This document shows positions 29,810 through 40,315 of a stretch of 64,000 bases of DNA, one piece after another. The stretch's first letter is position 1. Every line of letters starts with the position of its first letter. This DNA comes from an uncultured Chlorobiaceae bacterium. GTDB taxonomy: Bacteria; Bacteroidota; Chlorobiia; Chlorobiales; Chlorobiaceae. The stretch covers positions 62,001 through 126,000 of the forward strand of contig CAIRXW010000014.1 of the NCBI GenBank assembly GCA_903882665.1, given 5' to 3'. Under the pieces are notes generated by a model, which searched no databases, had not been told where the DNA came from, and was given only the letters and a program-made list of their open reading frames with translations. Both the position numbers and the translations under genes were made by a program.

Positions 29810-31885
29810 ATGAGTTCAATGTACCAGTACCGTCGTCGATTAACCCGTGAAGTAGTTTTTGGAAATATTGCATTGGGAGGATACCAGCCGATAAGGGTGG
29901 AATCCATGACCAATACGCATACGATGGATACTGCGGCAACTGTTGGACAGTGCAGACGGCTTTATGATGCCGGTTGTGAAATCATTCGGCTTACTGTACC
30001 GACCGAGAAGGATGCTGAAAATCTTCGCCATATCAGAGAGCAGCTCCGTCGGGATCGAATTGATATTCCGCTTGTTGCTGATATCCATTTTTCTGCCCGT
30101 GCAGCCCTCAAGGCTGTTGAATTTGTTGAAAACATCCGCATCAATCCGGGCAATTATGCCACCAGCCAGAAGTTTACCAACAATGAGTATTCAGAAGATG
30201 ATTATCTGAAAGAGATTGAGCGTGTTCGGCTCGAATTTGCTCCTTTGGTTGAGAAGGCACGCCAATATGGGGTTTCCATGAGAATTGGGACGAACCACGG
30301 CTCTTTGTCTGACCGCGTAGTCAGTCGCTACGGGAATTCGCCGGAAGGTATGGTTGAGGCTGCGCTTGAGTTTGCCAGAATGAGTGAGGATATGGGATAT
30401 TACGAGACTCTTTTTTCAATGAAGTCCTCCAATGTGCGGGTGATGATCCAGGCATATCGGCTGCTTGCCCAAAAGGCTGATGCGGAGCTTCGGTATGCTT
30501 ATCCGCTTCATCTCGGGGTAACCGAGGCTGGAGATGGCGATGAGGGGCGTGTTAAATCGGCTATGGGTATCGGTGCGCTTCTGGAAGATGGTCTTGGTGA
30601 TACAATCAGGGTTTCCCTGACTGAGGATCCCGTTAATGAGGTCGCTGTCGGTTTTGCGCTTGTCAAAAAGTATAACGACTTTCATCTTGTCAAAGGTGAT
30701 AAAGGAGCTCTTCCGCTGAAACACGTGATTGAAAGTCGCAACAGGAAGTCACAGGAGACTCAGCTTTCATCTCAGGAACTGCCGCCTTTCAATCCATTCT
30801 GTTACCAGCGCAGAACCGCCTCCGGTATTCTCCTTGCAGGCATGGTGGTTGGTGGAGACAATCTGCCGAGAGTTGAAACTGAAGTACACGCTCAACTTTC
30901 GGAGAGTCATGCAGTTTTTGAAGAGGTCATGCAGAGGCTTGCTCCAGAAAAGCCTCAGGACTCCATCCGTTCGGAGTTTGTTTCTGTTCGTGTCAACAGT
31001 GACGAAGAGCTTGATGCGCTTGACGCCCTTCTTGGCAAACTTGGTGACGCGGGTCGCTTTGTTGTTGCCTCTACAGGAGATGCAGCGCTCTTTGCCCGAT
31101 TGCTTGACAAGGTCTCAAAAGCAAGATTTGATATTGTTGAGGGTGAGCGGCTTGGAGAGGAGTTTTTACAGCTTCTTGGTGGTGAAGGCCATGCCGTTGT
31201 CGAGTTATGCTTTATCCATAATGGTGCAGGAAACTGTGTCCCGGCAGAGGTGCTTGCCCATTTTGCAAAAAAGAGTCGCAGCCGGGGTGTGCAGCAACTC
31301 TTTTTTTCAGTCATCTCAAAAGAGCCTGTTTTTGTCTATCGCAGGCTGGTACAGCTCTTCAACGCCCATGCTCTCGACTATCCTGTTGTTGTCCGTTTCA
31401 AAAACGAGGCTTCTGACCGCCTGGAAACGTTGATTGAAAGTTCCGTGCAGGCAGGAACACTCTTTTGCGACGGTATCGGCGACATGCTCGCCTTTCATAC
31501 CAGCCTCTCTCTGGATGACGAGCTTCATCTGGCATTCAATATTCTTCAGGGTGCAAGGGTCAGAATGTCAAAAACGGAATTTATCTCTTGTCCTGGCTGT
31601 GGCCGAACCTATTTTGAGTTGGAAAAGGCCACTGCAGCCATCAAGCAGAGAACGGTTCATCTGAAAGGGCTGAAGATTGGCATTATGGGTTGCATCGTTA
31701 ATGGTCCTGGTGAGATGGCCGATGCTGATTTTGGTTATGTTGGTGCTGGAAAAAATCGTATCAGTCTCTATGTTGGAAGGGAGTGCGTCGAGGAAAATAT
31801 TTTGGAAGAGGATGCCGTAGACCGGCTCATCAATCTTATCAAAGAGCGGGGTAAATGGGTTGATCCTCCATGTTGTTTACCCTGA
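29810..31885 (+). CDS. ispG: 4-hydroxy-3-methylbut-2-enyl diphosphate synthase (long form)
   Basis: Iron-sulfur enzyme of the MEP isoprenoid pathway, feeding carotenoid, phytyl/farnesyl and quinone synthesis. The N-terminal TIM barrel is conserved (VESMTNTHTMDTAAT; VADIHFSARAAL; IRINPGN). The C-terminal [4Fe-4S] domain has CPGCGRTYF and GIMGCIVNGPGEMADADFGY. At 691 aa it is nearly twice the E. coli length. The extra material (about residues 300-560) is the insertion domain known in plants, Chlamydia and the Bacteroidetes/Chlorobi group. A second in-frame ATG lies 9 bases in. The 3' end overlaps the next gene by 16 bases. Confidence 0.95.
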   Translation: MSSMYQYRRRLTREVVFGNIALGGYQPIRVESMTNTHTMDTAATVGQCRRLYDAGCEIIRLTVPTEKDAENLRHIREQLRRDRIDIPLVADIHFSARAALKAVEFVENIRINPGNYATSQKFTNNEYSEDDYLKEIERVRLEFAPLVEKARQYGVSMRIGTNHGSLSDRVVSRYGNSPEGMVEAALEFARMSEDMGYYETLFSMKSSNVRVMIQAYRLLAQKADAELRYAYPLHLGVTEAGDGDEGRVKSAMGIGALLEDGLGDTIRVSLTEDPVNEVAVGFALVKKYNDFHLVKGDKGALPLKHVIESRNRKSQETQLSSQELPPFNPFCYQRRTASGILLAGMVVGGDNLPRVETEVHAQLSESHAVFEEVMQRLAPEKPQDSIRSEFVSVRVNSDEELDALDALLGKLGDAGRFVVASTGDAALFARLLDKVSKARFDIVEGERLGEEFLQLLGGEGHAVVELCFIHNGAGNCVPAEVLAHFAKKSRSRGVQQLFFSVISKEPVFVYRRLVQLFNAHALDYPVVVRFKNEASDRLETLIESSVQAGTLFCDGIGDMLAFHTSLSLDDELHLAFNILQGARVRMSKTEFISCPGCGRTYFELEKATAAIKQRTVHLKGLKIGIMGCIVNGPGEMADADFGYVGAGKNRISLYVGRECVEENILEEDAVDRLINLIKERGKWVDPPCCLP

Positions 31886-32646
31886 TAACAGGGGCCTCCA
31901 TGGGGATTGGTGAAGCATTTGCCCGTGAATTTGCCCGCAGAGGCCATAACCTTGTGCTTGTTGCCCGTTCGGGTGACCGCATGCAGACTCTTGCTGAAGA
32001 GTTTCGGCGGCAGAGAGGTGTTGAGGTGAAGGTGTGTGTCGAGGATCTGTGTGATGCACAAAGCCCTGCCCGGATTTATGAGTTCTGCCGAAGGCAGCGT
32101 GCTGATATTGATATGCTTGTCAATTGTGCGGGACTATCCCGTGCAGGTGATTTCGATGATATTCCGCTTGAAAAGCTTGAGCAGGTCATGATGGTCAATA
32201 TGATGGCAATGGCCCGTCTTACCCGGCTTTTTTTACCTGATATGGTTGCAAGGAGAGGGGGGAGCATTATCAATGTAGCCTCTCTTGGTGCTCTTCAGGG
32301 TGTTTCTGGTCTCGGACTCTATTCGGCAACAAAGGCATTTGTTGTAACGCTCAGCGAGGCGCTTTACGGGGAGCTGAAAGGCAAGGGTATAAAGGTTATA
32401 GCGGTCTGTCCCGGCTTTATCAATACCGGCTTTTTTGAACGTGCAGGCCATAACAGGGCAAATCTCCGTCTGCCGATGTCGGAAACCGGCGTGGTCGTCA
32501 AAGCCGCAATCAAGGGGTTAAAGAAAAACAGTGTAAGGGTATTTCCCACCCTGATTGACCGTGTTCTCGTATTTTCACAAAGACTGGTTTCGAGAAAAAT
32601 CGTGATATGGCTCGCAGGTTTTATTGCAGCCGTGAAAGATCGTTGA
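31870..32646 (+). CDS. Short-chain dehydrogenase/reductase
   Basis: 258-aa SDR with the Rossmann motif TGASMGIGEAFA, the NCAG-type motif VNCAGLSRAGD, catalytic Ser in NVASLGALQG and the YSATK active-site motif. The C-terminal portion is of the DltE/YqjQ-like type, with a hydrophobic end (VIWLAGFIAAV). The substrate is unknown. It starts within the last codons of ispG (16-base overlap), implying translational coupling, but a functional link to isoprenoid synthesis is only a guess. Confidence 0.87.
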   Translation: MLFTLITGASMGIGEAFAREFARRGHNLVLVARSGDRMQTLAEEFRRQRGVEVKVCVEDLCDAQSPARIYEFCRRQRADIDMLVNCAGLSRAGDFDDIPLEKLEQVMMVNMMAMARLTRLFLPDMVARRGGSIINVASLGALQGVSGLGLYSATKAFVVTLSEALYGELKGKGIKVIAVCPGFINTGFFERAGHNRANLRLPMSETGVVVKAAIKGLKKNSVRVFPTLIDRVLVFSQRLVSRKIVIWLAGFIAAVKDR

Positions 32647-32674
32647 CAAATTAATTCTTTTTTCTTTGTATATC
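32643..32674 (+). promoter_or_regulatory. Candidate sigma70-like promoter for the tRNA-secE-rplK cluster
   Basis: A perfect -35 hexamer TTGACA (32643-32648) overlaps the SDR stop codon region. A -10-like TGTATA (32667-32672) follows at an 18-base spacing; TATATC at 32669 is an alternative. The first tRNA begins about 45 bases later. Confidence 0.45.
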
Positions 32675-32717
32675 CGAAACCAGTCATTATATTACCAGCC
32701 CTGTTTTTTGAGTGAGC

Positions 32718-32790
32718 GCTGGTGTAGCTCAATTGGTAGAGCAGCTGATTTGTAATCAGCAGGTTGCGGGTTCGAGTCCCATCACCAGCT
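32718..32790 (+). tRNA. tRNA-Thr (anticodon TGT)
   Basis: 73 nt. The acceptor GCTGGTG (32718-32724) pairs perfectly with CACCAGC (32783-32789), discriminator T. The anticodon loop TTTGTAA gives TGT, reading ACA. First of four clustered tRNAs. Confidence 0.96.
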
Positions 32791-32801
32791 CTGGATGTTA
32801 T

Positions 32802-32883
32802 GGGTAGGTAGCGAAGTGGTTAAACGCAACAGACTGTAAATCTGTCGACTCTGTCTTCGGAGGTTCGAATCCTCCCCTACCCA
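32802..32883 (+). tRNA. tRNA-Tyr (anticodon GTA)
   Basis: 82 nt with the long variable arm of class II tRNAs. The acceptor GGGTAGG pairs with CCTACCC, discriminator A. The anticodon loop CTGTAAA gives GTA. Confidence 0.96.
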
Positions 32884-32905
32884 CTGCCTTTCTTTCGCGT
32901 GTCAG

Positions 32906-32978
<73 letters not shown>

Positions 32979-33003
32979 CAGGGTGTTGGGGTATTGCCAG
33001 TAT

Positions 33004-33076
33004 ACGTCAGTAGCTTAATTGGTAGAGCAGCGGTCTCCAAAACCGCAGGTTGGGGGTTCGATTCCCTCCTGACGTG
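33004..33076 (+). tRNA. tRNA-Trp (anticodon CCA)
   Basis: 73 nt. The acceptor ACGTCAG pairs with CTGACGT, discriminator G. The anticodon stem GCGGT/ACCGC encloses CTCCAAA, giving CCA. It ends 45 bases before secE. Confidence 0.96.
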
Positions 33077-33121
33077 CACGCAGAAAGAATTTTCACTGTA
33101 GTTTATTTTGCACTTGTATTC

Positions 33122-33313
33122 ATGACAAAATATATCGGCAAGGCAGGTCAGTATTATCGTGATGTCATCAGTGAGATGCGTAAGGTTATCTGGCCGAGTA
33201 AAGAGGAAATCAAGGACTTGACCATTGTTGTGCTGACGGTTTCGGGTATTCTTGCCTTGTTTACCTTTATTGTCGACTGGGTGATAAATTTCGTTATGGG
33301 AAAGTTATTGTAA
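33122..33313 (+). CDS. secE: Preprotein translocase subunit SecE
   Basis: A 63-aa single-span SecE of the short type. The amphipathic conserved region YYRDVISEMRKVIWPSKEEI is followed by one membrane helix (TIVVLTVSGILALFTFIVDWVI). It clamps SecY in the SecYEG channel. The frame extends upstream into tRNA-Trp, which is not coding; the ATG at 33122 is the family start. secE-nusG-rplKAJL-rpoBC is the standard bacterial order. Confidence 0.95.
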   Translation: MTKYIGKAGQYYRDVISEMRKVIWPSKEEIKDLTIVVLTVSGILALFTFIVDWVINFVMGKLL

Positions 33314-33336
33314 GCAAAAGTGTTAAGGTTGAATTG

Positions 33337-33912
33337 ATGAGCGCAAGAAAAAAGGATATTGAAGATCAGGGTGTTCCTGTTGCACGCTGGTATGCACTCA
33401 GGATTTATTCTGGCCATGAGCGCAAGGTTAAAGAGGGCATTGAGGCTGATGTTCTTCGTTGTGGCCTTGGCGACAAGATATTGCAGATTTATGTTCCCTA
33501 TGAGCGCTTTGTTGAAGTCAAGAATGGCAAGAAGAGAAGCTTAACGAAAAACGCTTTTCCGGGTTACGTGCTTATCGAGGCGGTACTTGACAAGCAGACA
33601 AGGAATTTGATCCTTGATATCCCTTCTGTTATGGGCTTTCTTGGTGTTGATGATGTCCCTACCCCGTTGAGGCCTGAAGAGGTCGAGAAAATTCTTGAGC
33701 CGGAGAATACCATTGAACACCGTTCTGTTTTTGAAGCGCCATTCAAGATCGGCGATTCAGTCAAGGTGATTGATGGGCCGTTCAGTTCGCTGACTGGTGT
33801 TGTTCATGAAGTGTGCCTCGAAAGAATGAAGGTTAAGGTTATGATAAGTTTCTTCGGTCGCAGTACGCCGACAGAACTTGATTTTTCACAGGTTAAGTCA
33901 GTTTCCCAATAA
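33337..33912 (+). CDS. nusG: Transcription termination/antitermination protein NusG
   Basis: 191 aa. The N-terminal NGN domain (WYALRIYSGHERKVKEGIEA; NAFPGYVLIE) binds the RNA polymerase clamp. The C-terminal KOW domain (FKIGDSVKVIDGPFSSLTGVV) can contact Rho or ribosomal S10. The start is at the ATG 33337, directly after an in-frame TTG. It is 23 bases after secE. Confidence 0.96.
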   Translation: MSARKKDIEDQGVPVARWYALRIYSGHERKVKEGIEADVLRCGLGDKILQIYVPYERFVEVKNGKKRSLTKNAFPGYVLIEAVLDKQTRNLILDIPSVMGFLGVDDVPTPLRPEEVEKILEPENTIEHRSVFEAPFKIGDSVKVIDGPFSSLTGVVHEVCLERMKVKVMISFFGRSTPTELDFSQVKSVSQ

Positions 33913-33953
33913 TAGGTGCTTAAGTAACTTAAGCTTCTGAATAGAGATAGTTT

Positions 33954-34379
33954 ATGGCAAAAAAGGTACTCGGTTTTATCAAGCTTCAGATTCCTGCTGG
34001 TGCAGCGAACCCTGCTCCTCCTGTCGGTCCTGCACTTGGACAGAAGGGTGTCAATATCATGGAGTTTTGCAAGCAGTTCAATGCAAAAACCCAATCTGAA
34101 GCAGGGATGATTATCCCTGTAGTGATTACAGTATACTCTGACAAGTCATTCACGTTTATTACCAAAACCCCTCCGGCAGCAGTTCTTCTTCTTAAAGAGG
34201 CTGGTCTGAAGAAAGGTTCAGGTGAGCCAAACCGCAATAAGGTTGGAACCGTTTCCCGTGATCAGGTTCGTAAAATAGCTGAGCTGAAGAGGCCTGATCT
34301 TAATGCTTTCGACGCCAGGGGAGCTGAAGAGATGATTATGGGTACGGCAAGAAGTATGGGAATTGTTATTCAGGATTAA
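33954..34379 (+). CDS. rplK: Ribosomal protein uL11
   Basis: 141 aa, typical L11 of the GTPase-associated centre. It shows the Pro-rich N-terminal domain ([31 protein letters not shown]) that regulates stringent-response RelA binding. The C-terminal rRNA-binding domain ([23 protein letters not shown]) is also present. Second gene block after nusG. Confidence 0.97.
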   Translation: MAKKVLGFIKLQIPAGAANPAPPVGPALGQKGVNIMEFCKQFNAKTQSEAGMIIPVVITVYSDKSFTFITKTPPAAVLLLKEAGLKKGSGEPNRNKVGTVSRDQVRKIAELKRPDLNAFDARGAEEMIMGTARSMGIVIQD

Positions 34380-34453
34380 TAAATAGTTTTTTGTGTTTCG
34401 GGCTGTGGGAGGCTGAAAAGCCGCTTTTTTAACCACTTTTACAAGAAAAAATA

Positions 34454-35143
34454 ATGGCTGGGAAAAAATACAGGGACGCAGCATCGAAGATCGAGCGCTT
34501 TCGTGAGTACGATCTGGTGGATGCTGTAGAGAAGGTAAGGGAGATTACCGAGGTTAAATTTGATGCGACGGTTGATATTGCCGTAAAGCTTGGTGTTGAT
34601 CCTCGACATGCTGATCAGGTTGTCCGCGGGACGGTGATGCTGCCTCATGGTACAGGCAAGACTGTTTCTGTGCTGGTTGTCTGCAAGGAGGCCAAGGCTG
34701 AAGAAGCAAGGGCTGCTGGAGCTGACATGGTTGGTTTTGAAGAGTATATCGAAAAAATCCAGGAGGGTTGGACTGGTGTTGATGTCATTATTGCAACTCC
34801 TGATGTCATGGGTCAACTGGGTAAGGTTGCCAAGATTCTTGGACCTCGCGGTTTGATGCCTAATCCAAAGTCAGGAACAGTGACGATGGACGTGGCCAAG
34901 GCGGTCAAAGAGGTCAAGGCCGGTAAAATCGAGTTCAGAGTTGATAAAGCAGGAAATGTTCATGCACCTGTCGGCAAGGTTTCGTTTCAGCCTGATCAAC
35001 TGGTTGCCAATATTGCCAGCTTCCTTAAGGAGGTTGTTCGTCTGAAGCCATCGGCAGCCAAGGGTCAGTATGTGCAGGGTATTGCGCTTTCGAGCACGAT
35101 GTCTCCGAGCGTGAAGGTTAAAATGGAAAAATTTGTCGCCTAA
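34454..35143 (+). CDS. rplA: Ribosomal protein uL1
   Basis: 229 aa forming the L1 stalk that handles E-site tRNA exit. The signature [32 protein letters not shown] is present in full. In many bacteria L1 also represses its own rplK-rplA mRNA; no operator copy was identified here. It is 74 bases after rplK. Confidence 0.97.
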   Translation: MAGKKYRDAASKIERFREYDLVDAVEKVREITEVKFDATVDIAVKLGVDPRHADQVVRGTVMLPHGTGKTVSVLVVCKEAKAEEARAAGADMVGFEEYIEKIQEGWTGVDVIIATPDVMGQLGKVAKILGPRGLMPNPKSGTVTMDVAKAVKEVKAGKIEFRVDKAGNVHAPVGKVSFQPDQLVANIASFLKEVVRLKPSAAKGQYVQGIALSSTMSPSVKVKMEKFVA

Positions 35144-35160
35144 TAAAAACGGTTTATACG

Positions 35161-35679
35161 ATGAAGCGAGATAAAAAAGAGGAGATCGTTCAGGAAGTTG
35201 CTGAAAAGATCAACAGGTCACAGGGTATATATTTGACTGAGTTTCAGGGGTTGAGCGTTGCCAAAATGTCAGAGCTTCGCCGTGAGTTCCGCAAAGTGGG
35301 TGTTGATTACCGTGTTGTCAAAAACACGCTCATTAAACAGGCACTGAAGGATTTGGCTGGTGCGGACAGGCTTGCTCCGGGTCTTAAAGGCACGACTGCG
35401 GTGGCATTTGGATTTGATGACCCGACAGCTCCGGCAAAGGTTATCAGGAAGTTCAGTAAAACCAATGACGCATTGAAGTTCAAGATGGCTTCGATTGATG
35501 GCGTGGTTTTCGGCCCGGATACACTTGCGCTTCTTTCAGAGATGCTCACCAAGACAGAAAATATCGGACGTGCTGCCGGTTTGATCAATGGTGTGGTCAG
35601 TTCTGTTCCTATGGTTGTCAATGCGGTTATGAGAAACCTGGTCTGTGCCCTTGATCAGATTGCCAGGCAGAAGCAATAA
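35161..35679 (+). CDS. rplJ: Ribosomal protein uL10
   Basis: 172 aa; anchors L7/L12 dimers to 23S rRNA. N-terminal features [29 protein letters not shown] and YRVVKNTL match L10, with the C-terminal helix that binds L12. It lies 17 bases after rplA, too short a gap for a separate L10 leader, so any autoregulatory leader must be elsewhere. Confidence 0.96.
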   Translation: MKRDKKEEIVQEVAEKINRSQGIYLTEFQGLSVAKMSELRREFRKVGVDYRVVKNTLIKQALKDLAGADRLAPGLKGTTAVAFGFDDPTAPAKVIRKFSKTNDALKFKMASIDGVVFGPDTLALLSEMLTKTENIGRAAGLINGVVSSVPMVVNAVMRNLVCALDQIARQKQ

Positions 35680-35747
35680 ATTATACAAAACTATTACGCA
35701 CTCGCAGAATTATTATACATTTTAAATTAAAACAAGAGAGGGGAATA

Positions 35748-36122
35748 ATGTCTATCGAAACACTTGTAGAGGAAATTGGTAAATTAACTCTTACAGAAGC
35801 TTCAGAGTTGGTGAAGGCACTGGAAGAGAAGTTTGGTGTCAGCGCTGCGCCGGTTGCAGTTGCTGGTGTTGCTGCTGCTGCTGCTGGTGAGGTTGTGGTG
35901 GTGGAAGAGCAGACTGAGTTTGACGTTGTCTTGACTGCCGCAGGCGAAAGCAAGATCAACGTGATCAAGGCTGTTCGTGCTATCACTGGCCTTGGTCTGA
36001 AGGAGGCAAAGGATCTTGTCGATGGCGCTCCAAAAACAGTGAAAGAGGCCATTTCCAAGGACGAAGCAGAAAAGATTGCCAAAGAGCTGAAGGACGCAGG
36101 TGCATCAGTAGAGGTGAAGTGA
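35748..36122 (+). CDS. rplL: Ribosomal protein bL12 (L7/L12)
   Basis: 124 aa stalk protein that recruits translational GTPases. It has an N-terminal dimerisation helix region, an Ala/Gly/Val hinge ([12 protein letters not shown]) and a C-terminal globular domain ([28 protein letters not shown]). GAGAGGGGA ribosome-binding site gives the strong initiation expected for a multi-copy stalk protein. Confidence 0.97.
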   Translation: MSIETLVEEIGKLTLTEASELVKALEEKFGVSAAPVAVAGVAAAAAGEVVVVEEQTEFDVVLTAAGESKINVIKAVRAITGLGLKEAKDLVDGAPKTVKEAISKDEAEKIAKELKDAGASVEVK

Positions 36123-36149
36123 TCTTTGAAAAGAAGTCATTACTACAGC

Positions 36150-36178
36150 AAGCTCCGTTTCTATATGAGACGGAGCTT
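36150..36178 (+). terminator. Attenuator-like hairpin between rplL and rpoB
   Basis: AAGCTCCGT (36150-36158) pairs perfectly with ACGGAGCTT (36170-36178) in the 205-base rplL-rpoB gap. The T-run after it is weak (TTGTCTGTTT), which suits a partial terminator lowering rpoBC expression relative to rplL, as is known in E. coli at the same position. Confidence 0.55.
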
Positions 36179-36333
36179 TGTCTGTTTGTATAAGAACAGT
36201 TGTGAATGGTAGTTTCTGTGATGATACGATTAAGGTTAAGCCGCCCGTTTCTTTCGCCCGGCCAGGTTTCTGTGGATATTTGTGATGACTTAATCTGTAA
36301 GTAATTCATGCAATTGATAAAAGTGAGGTGCAT

Positions 36334-39300
36334 GTGAAAGTGGCTGATGCAACAATAACACCCTGTATTGACTTTTCAAAAATCCAGAGTATTATAGAGC
36401 CCCCCGACCTGTTAAAAGTCCAGTTAGATTCATTCCATAATTTTATACAGGATAGCGTACCTCTTGCCAAAAGAAAGGACCAGGGGCTTGAGAGGGTTCT
36501 GCGCGGAGCATTCCCCATTACCGATACACGGGGGCTTTATCTGCTTGAGTATATTTCATACAGCTTTGATAAACCAAAATATACCATTGAGGATTGTATT
36601 GAACGGGGGCTGACCTATGACGTTTCCCTGAAAGTCAAACTCAAGCTCTCTTACAAGGACGAGGCTGATGAGACAGACTGGAAGGAGACCATACAGCAGG
36701 AGGTTTACCTTGGCAGGATTCCTTACATGACAAACCGCGGCACCTTTATTGTCAATGGTGCTGAACGGGTTGTGGTCGCCCAGCTTCACCGCTCGCCGGG
36801 TGTCGTTTTCAGTGAGGCTGTTCATCCGAACGGCAAGAAGATGTATTCGGCTAAAATTGTTCCGACCAGAGGCTCCTGGATTGAGTTTCAGACCGATATC
36901 AACAACCAGATTTTTGTCTATATCGACCAGAAGAAAAATTTTCTGGTCTCTGCGCTTCTGCGTGCCATAGGTTTTGCCAGAGATGAAGATATTCTTGGTC
37001 TCTTTGACCTTGTTGAAGAGGTTTCACTGAAATCAAGCAAAAAAGAGCAACTGGTCGGCCAGTATCTGGCTTCCGATATTGTTGACATGCAGACTGGTGA
37101 GGTGGTGAGTGCGAGAACGGCGATCACAGAGGATATTTTTGAGCAGATTCTTGCTGCCGGCTACAAAAACGTCAAGGTGATGAAGACTTTTGCCGGTGGT
37201 GACAAGGGAGTCGACAAATCCATCATCATCAATACCATTCTCAACGACAGTTCTGCGACAGAGGAAGAGGCGCTTGAGATTGTCTATGAGGAGTTGCGGG
37301 CCAATGAAGCACCAGATATTGATGCGGCAAGAAGTTTTCTTGAGAGAACCTTTTTCAACCAGAAAAAATATGATCTCGGTGAGGTTGGCCGCTACAGGAT
37401 CCGCAAAAAGCTTGGCCAGGAGTTTGAAGACCTGACCACTTATCTTGCTGAAAAGCCTGAGCTGAAAAAGCTTTCTGATACTATTTACGAGAAAATTCTC
37501 CAGACCATACAGTCTTTCTCTGATGAGCCGACAGGTGAGGATATTCTGGTGCTTACGCACTATGATATTATTTCTGTCATCTATTACCTGATTAAACTGG
37601 TTAACGGTCTTGCCGATGTTGATGATGTCGATCATCTGGCGAACCGCCGGGTGCGCTCGGTCGGTGAGCAACTTGCGGCCCAGTTTGTTATCGGTCTGGC
37701 AAGGATGGGAAAAAATGTTCGTGAAAAGCTCAACTCCAGAGATTCGGATAAAATAGCTCCGGCAGATCTTATCAACGCACGCACGGTATCGAGCGTTGTT
37801 TCAAGTTTCTTTGCGACAAGTCAGCTTTCCCAGTTCATGGACCAGACCAACCCTCTGGCTGAAATGACAAACAAGAGAAGGGTTTCTGCCCTTGGACCAG
37901 GTGGTCTTACCCGGGAACGTGCAGGTTTTGAGGTACGTGACGTTCACTATACACACTATGGCAGGCTTTGCCCGATCGAAACTCCGGAAGGACCCAATAT
38001 CGGTCTGATCTCATCACTGTCGGTCTATGCGGAAATTAATGACAAAGGGTTTATCCAGACCCCATACCGTGTGGTCGATAAAGGTCAGGTAACCGACACT
38101 GTTCTGATGCTTTCGGCTGAAGATGAGGAAAACAAGATTACGGTACCGGTCAGCGTTCCCCTTGATGAGAACAAAAGAATTGCTGTTGAGACGGTTCAGG
38201 CAAGAACAAAGGGTGACTATCCGGTTGTGGCGGCTGAGGATGTCAATTTTATGGACGTTTCTCCCGTACAGATTGTCAGCGCTGCTGCGGCACTGATTCC
38301 ATTCCTTGAGCATGATGACGGTAACCGCGCGCTGATGGGTGCAAACATGCAACGTCAGGCGGTTCCGCTGCTGACCTCCGAAGCTCCCGTGGTTGGTACT
38401 GGCATGGAAGCCAAGGTGGCCAGGGATTCCCGTTCGGTTATTGTTGCAGAGGGAGCTGGAGTGCTCGAAGATGTTACGGCGGAATATATCCAGGTACGCT
38501 ACGATCTTGGTACCGACAATGATGTTCGGCTCTCTATGCTTGATCCTGATGAAGGGTTGAAAACCTATAAGTTGATCAAGTTCAAGCGATCCAACCAGGA
38601 CACCTGTATTTCACAGAAACCTTTAGTGCATATTGGTCAGCGTGTTGAAAAGGGCTCGGTACTTGCCGATAGCTCATCGACCGATAATGGCGAGCTGGCA
38701 CTTGGAAAAAATGTACTGGTGGCCTTCATGCCATGGCGTGGATATAACTTCGAAGATGCCATCATTCTCAGTGAACGGCTTGTCTATGACGATGTTTTTA
38801 CGTCGATCCATATTCACGAATTTGAGGCTAATGTCCGCGATACGAAGCGGGGAGAAGAGCAGTTTACCCGTGATATCTATAATGTCAGTGATGAGGCGCT
38901 CAGGAACCTTGATGAGAACGGTATTGTACGAATTGGTGCCGAAGTCAAGGAACGTGATATTCTGGTAGGAAAAATAACGCCAAAAGGCGAGAGCGATCCG
39001 ACACCGGAAGAAAAACTGCTCAGGGCGATTTTTGGTGACAAATCAAGCGATGTCAAAGATGCATCAATGCACGTACCGGCAGGGATGAAGGGTATTGTCA
39101 TCAAGACAAAGCTCTTCAGCCGCAAGAAAAAGGTTGGCATGGATGTCAAGGAAAAGCTGGAAGTCGTCGACAGGAAATACGATGCTAAAGAGTATGATCT
39201 TCGAAAGCGTTTTGCCAAATGGGTAAAGCAGCTTCTTGGAGGCAAAAGTTCAGCGGGAGTTTACAGCGATAAAGGCAAACAGCTTGTCGTTGAGGGGGCG

Positions 39301-40245
39301 CTTTTTGATGAGAGCATCCTTGCGAAGTTCAGTTCAATGCCCTTTCTTGAGTCGATTGATTTTTCAAAAGGGGTGACAGATTCCAAAAAAGTCAATGACA
39401 ATGTGGTTCGCCTTGTCAAAGAGTTCCGTTTCATGCTTAAAGATCTGGCTGATGAGCGGGAAAACGAGAAATATAAAATCAATGTTGGTGATGAACTTCC
39501 TCCCGGAATTGAGGAGCTTGCCAAATGTTACATAGCCCAGAAAAGAAAAATTCAGGTAGGCGACAAGATGGCCGGCCGACACGGTAACAAGGGTGTCGTA
39601 GGTAAAATTCTGCCGATTGAGGATATGCCGTTCATGGCCGATGGTACCCCGGTAGATATTGTGCTTAACCCGCTTGGTGTGCCGAGCCGCATGAATATTG
39701 GTCAGCTTTATGAAACGTCACTCGGCTGGGCGGCCAAAAAGCTGGGCGTAAAATTCAAAACACCTATTTTCAATGGTGCCACCTATCAGGAAGTGCAGCA
39801 TGAACTTGAACGGGCTGGTCTTCCGGCTCATGGAAAGGTAAGTCTTTTTGATGGACGTACCGGTGAGCGGTTTGATGACGAGGTGACCATAGGTTATATT
39901 TACATGCTCAAGCTGAGTCACTTGGTCGATGACAAGATTCATGCTCGTTCCACTGGCCCCTACTCGCTCATCACGCAGCAGCCGCTTGGTGGTAAAGCAC
40001 AGTTTGGCGGTCAGAGGTTTGGTGAAATGGAGGTCTGGGCTCTTGAAGCCTATGGTGCGGCCAATATCCTGAGGGAGATGTTGACGGTCAAATCAGATGA
40101 TGTGATAGGGCGTAACAAAACCTATGAGGCTATCGTTAAAGGCCAGAACCTGCCGGAACCCGGAATACCTGAATCCTTCAATGTTCTTGTCAGGGAACTG
40201 CAGGGCTTGGGTCTTGAGATACGTATTGACGACAAGGTTCCTTAG
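36334..40245 (+). CDS. rpoB: RNA polymerase beta subunit
   Basis: About 1303 aa. The rifampicin-pocket region ([20 protein letters not shown] and [11 protein letters not shown]), the catalytic-core motif GRHGNKGVV, and the C-terminal [18 protein letters not shown] are all intact. The start is one of a cluster of GTG codons; the GTG at 36334 has GAGG five bases upstream and is preferred over 36328. The residues at the rifampicin cluster look like wild-type sensitive sequence. Confidence 0.97.
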   Translation: MKVADATITPCIDFSKIQSIIEPPDLLKVQLDSFHNFIQDSVPLAKRKDQGLERVLRGAFPITDTRGLYLLEYISYSFDKPKYTIEDCIERGLTYDVSLKVKLKLSYKDEADETDWKETIQQEVYLGRIPYMTNRGTFIVNGAERVVVAQLHRSPGVVFSEAVHPNGKKMYSAKIVPTRGSWIEFQTDINNQIFVYIDQKKNFLVSALLRAIGFARDEDILGLFDLVEEVSLKSSKKEQLVGQYLASDIVDMQTGEVVSARTAITEDIFEQILAAGYKNVKVMKTFAGGDKGVDKSIIINTILNDSSATEEEALEIVYEELRANEAPDIDAARSFLERTFFNQKKYDLGEVGRYRIRKKLGQEFEDLTTYLAEKPELKKLSDTIYEKILQTIQSFSDEPTGEDILVLTHYDIISVIYYLIKLVNGLADVDDVDHLANRRVRSVGEQLAAQFVIGLARMGKNVREKLNSRDSDKIAPADLINARTVSSVVSSFFATSQLSQFMDQTNPLAEMTNKRRVSALGPGGLTRERAGFEVRDVHYTHYGRLCPIETPEGPNIGLISSLSVYAEINDKGFIQTPYRVVDKGQVTDTVLMLSAEDEENKITVPVSVPLDENKRIAVETVQARTKGDYPVVAAEDVNFMDVSPVQIVSAAAALIPFLEHDDGNRALMGANMQRQAVPLLTSEAPVVGTGMEAKVARDSRSVIVAEGAGVLEDVTAEYIQVRYDLGTDNDVRLSMLDPDEGLKTYKLIKFKRSNQDTCISQKPLVHIGQRVEKGSVLADSSSTDNGELALGKNVLVAFMPWRGYNFEDAIILSERLVYDDVFTSIHIHEFEANVRDTKRGEEQFTRDIYNVSDEALRNLDENGIVRIGAEVKERDILVGKITPKGESDPTPEEKLLRAIFGDKSSDVKDASMHVPAGMKGIVIKTKLFSRKKKVGMDVKEKLEVVDRKYDAKEYDLRKRFAKWVKQLLGGKSSAGVYSDKGKQLVVEGALFDESILAKFSSMPFLESIDFSKGVTDSKKVNDNVVRLVKEFRFMLKDLADERENEKYKINVGDELPPGIEELAKCYIAQKRKIQVGDKMAGRHGNKGVVGKILPIEDMPFMADGTPVDIVLNPLGVPSRMNIGQLYETSLGWAAKKLGVKFKTPIFNGATYQEVQHELERAGLPAHGKVSLFDGRTGERFDDEVTIGYIYMLKLSHLVDDKIHARSTGPYSLITQQPLGGKAQFGGQRFGEMEVWALEAYGAANILREMLTVKSDDVIGRNKTYEAIVKGQNLPEPGIPESFNVLVRELQGLGLEIRIDDKVP

Positions 40246-40315
40246 TAATGTGTTAATTCGCGTGTACATCATTAACGGACGTTCAAAAGAGTCGTTTTAA
40301 CCAGGAATATTGACT

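Noticed and set aside
35144-35160. L10 autoregulatory leader before rplJ
   Set aside because: The gap from rplA is only 17 bases, too short for the known leader structure.
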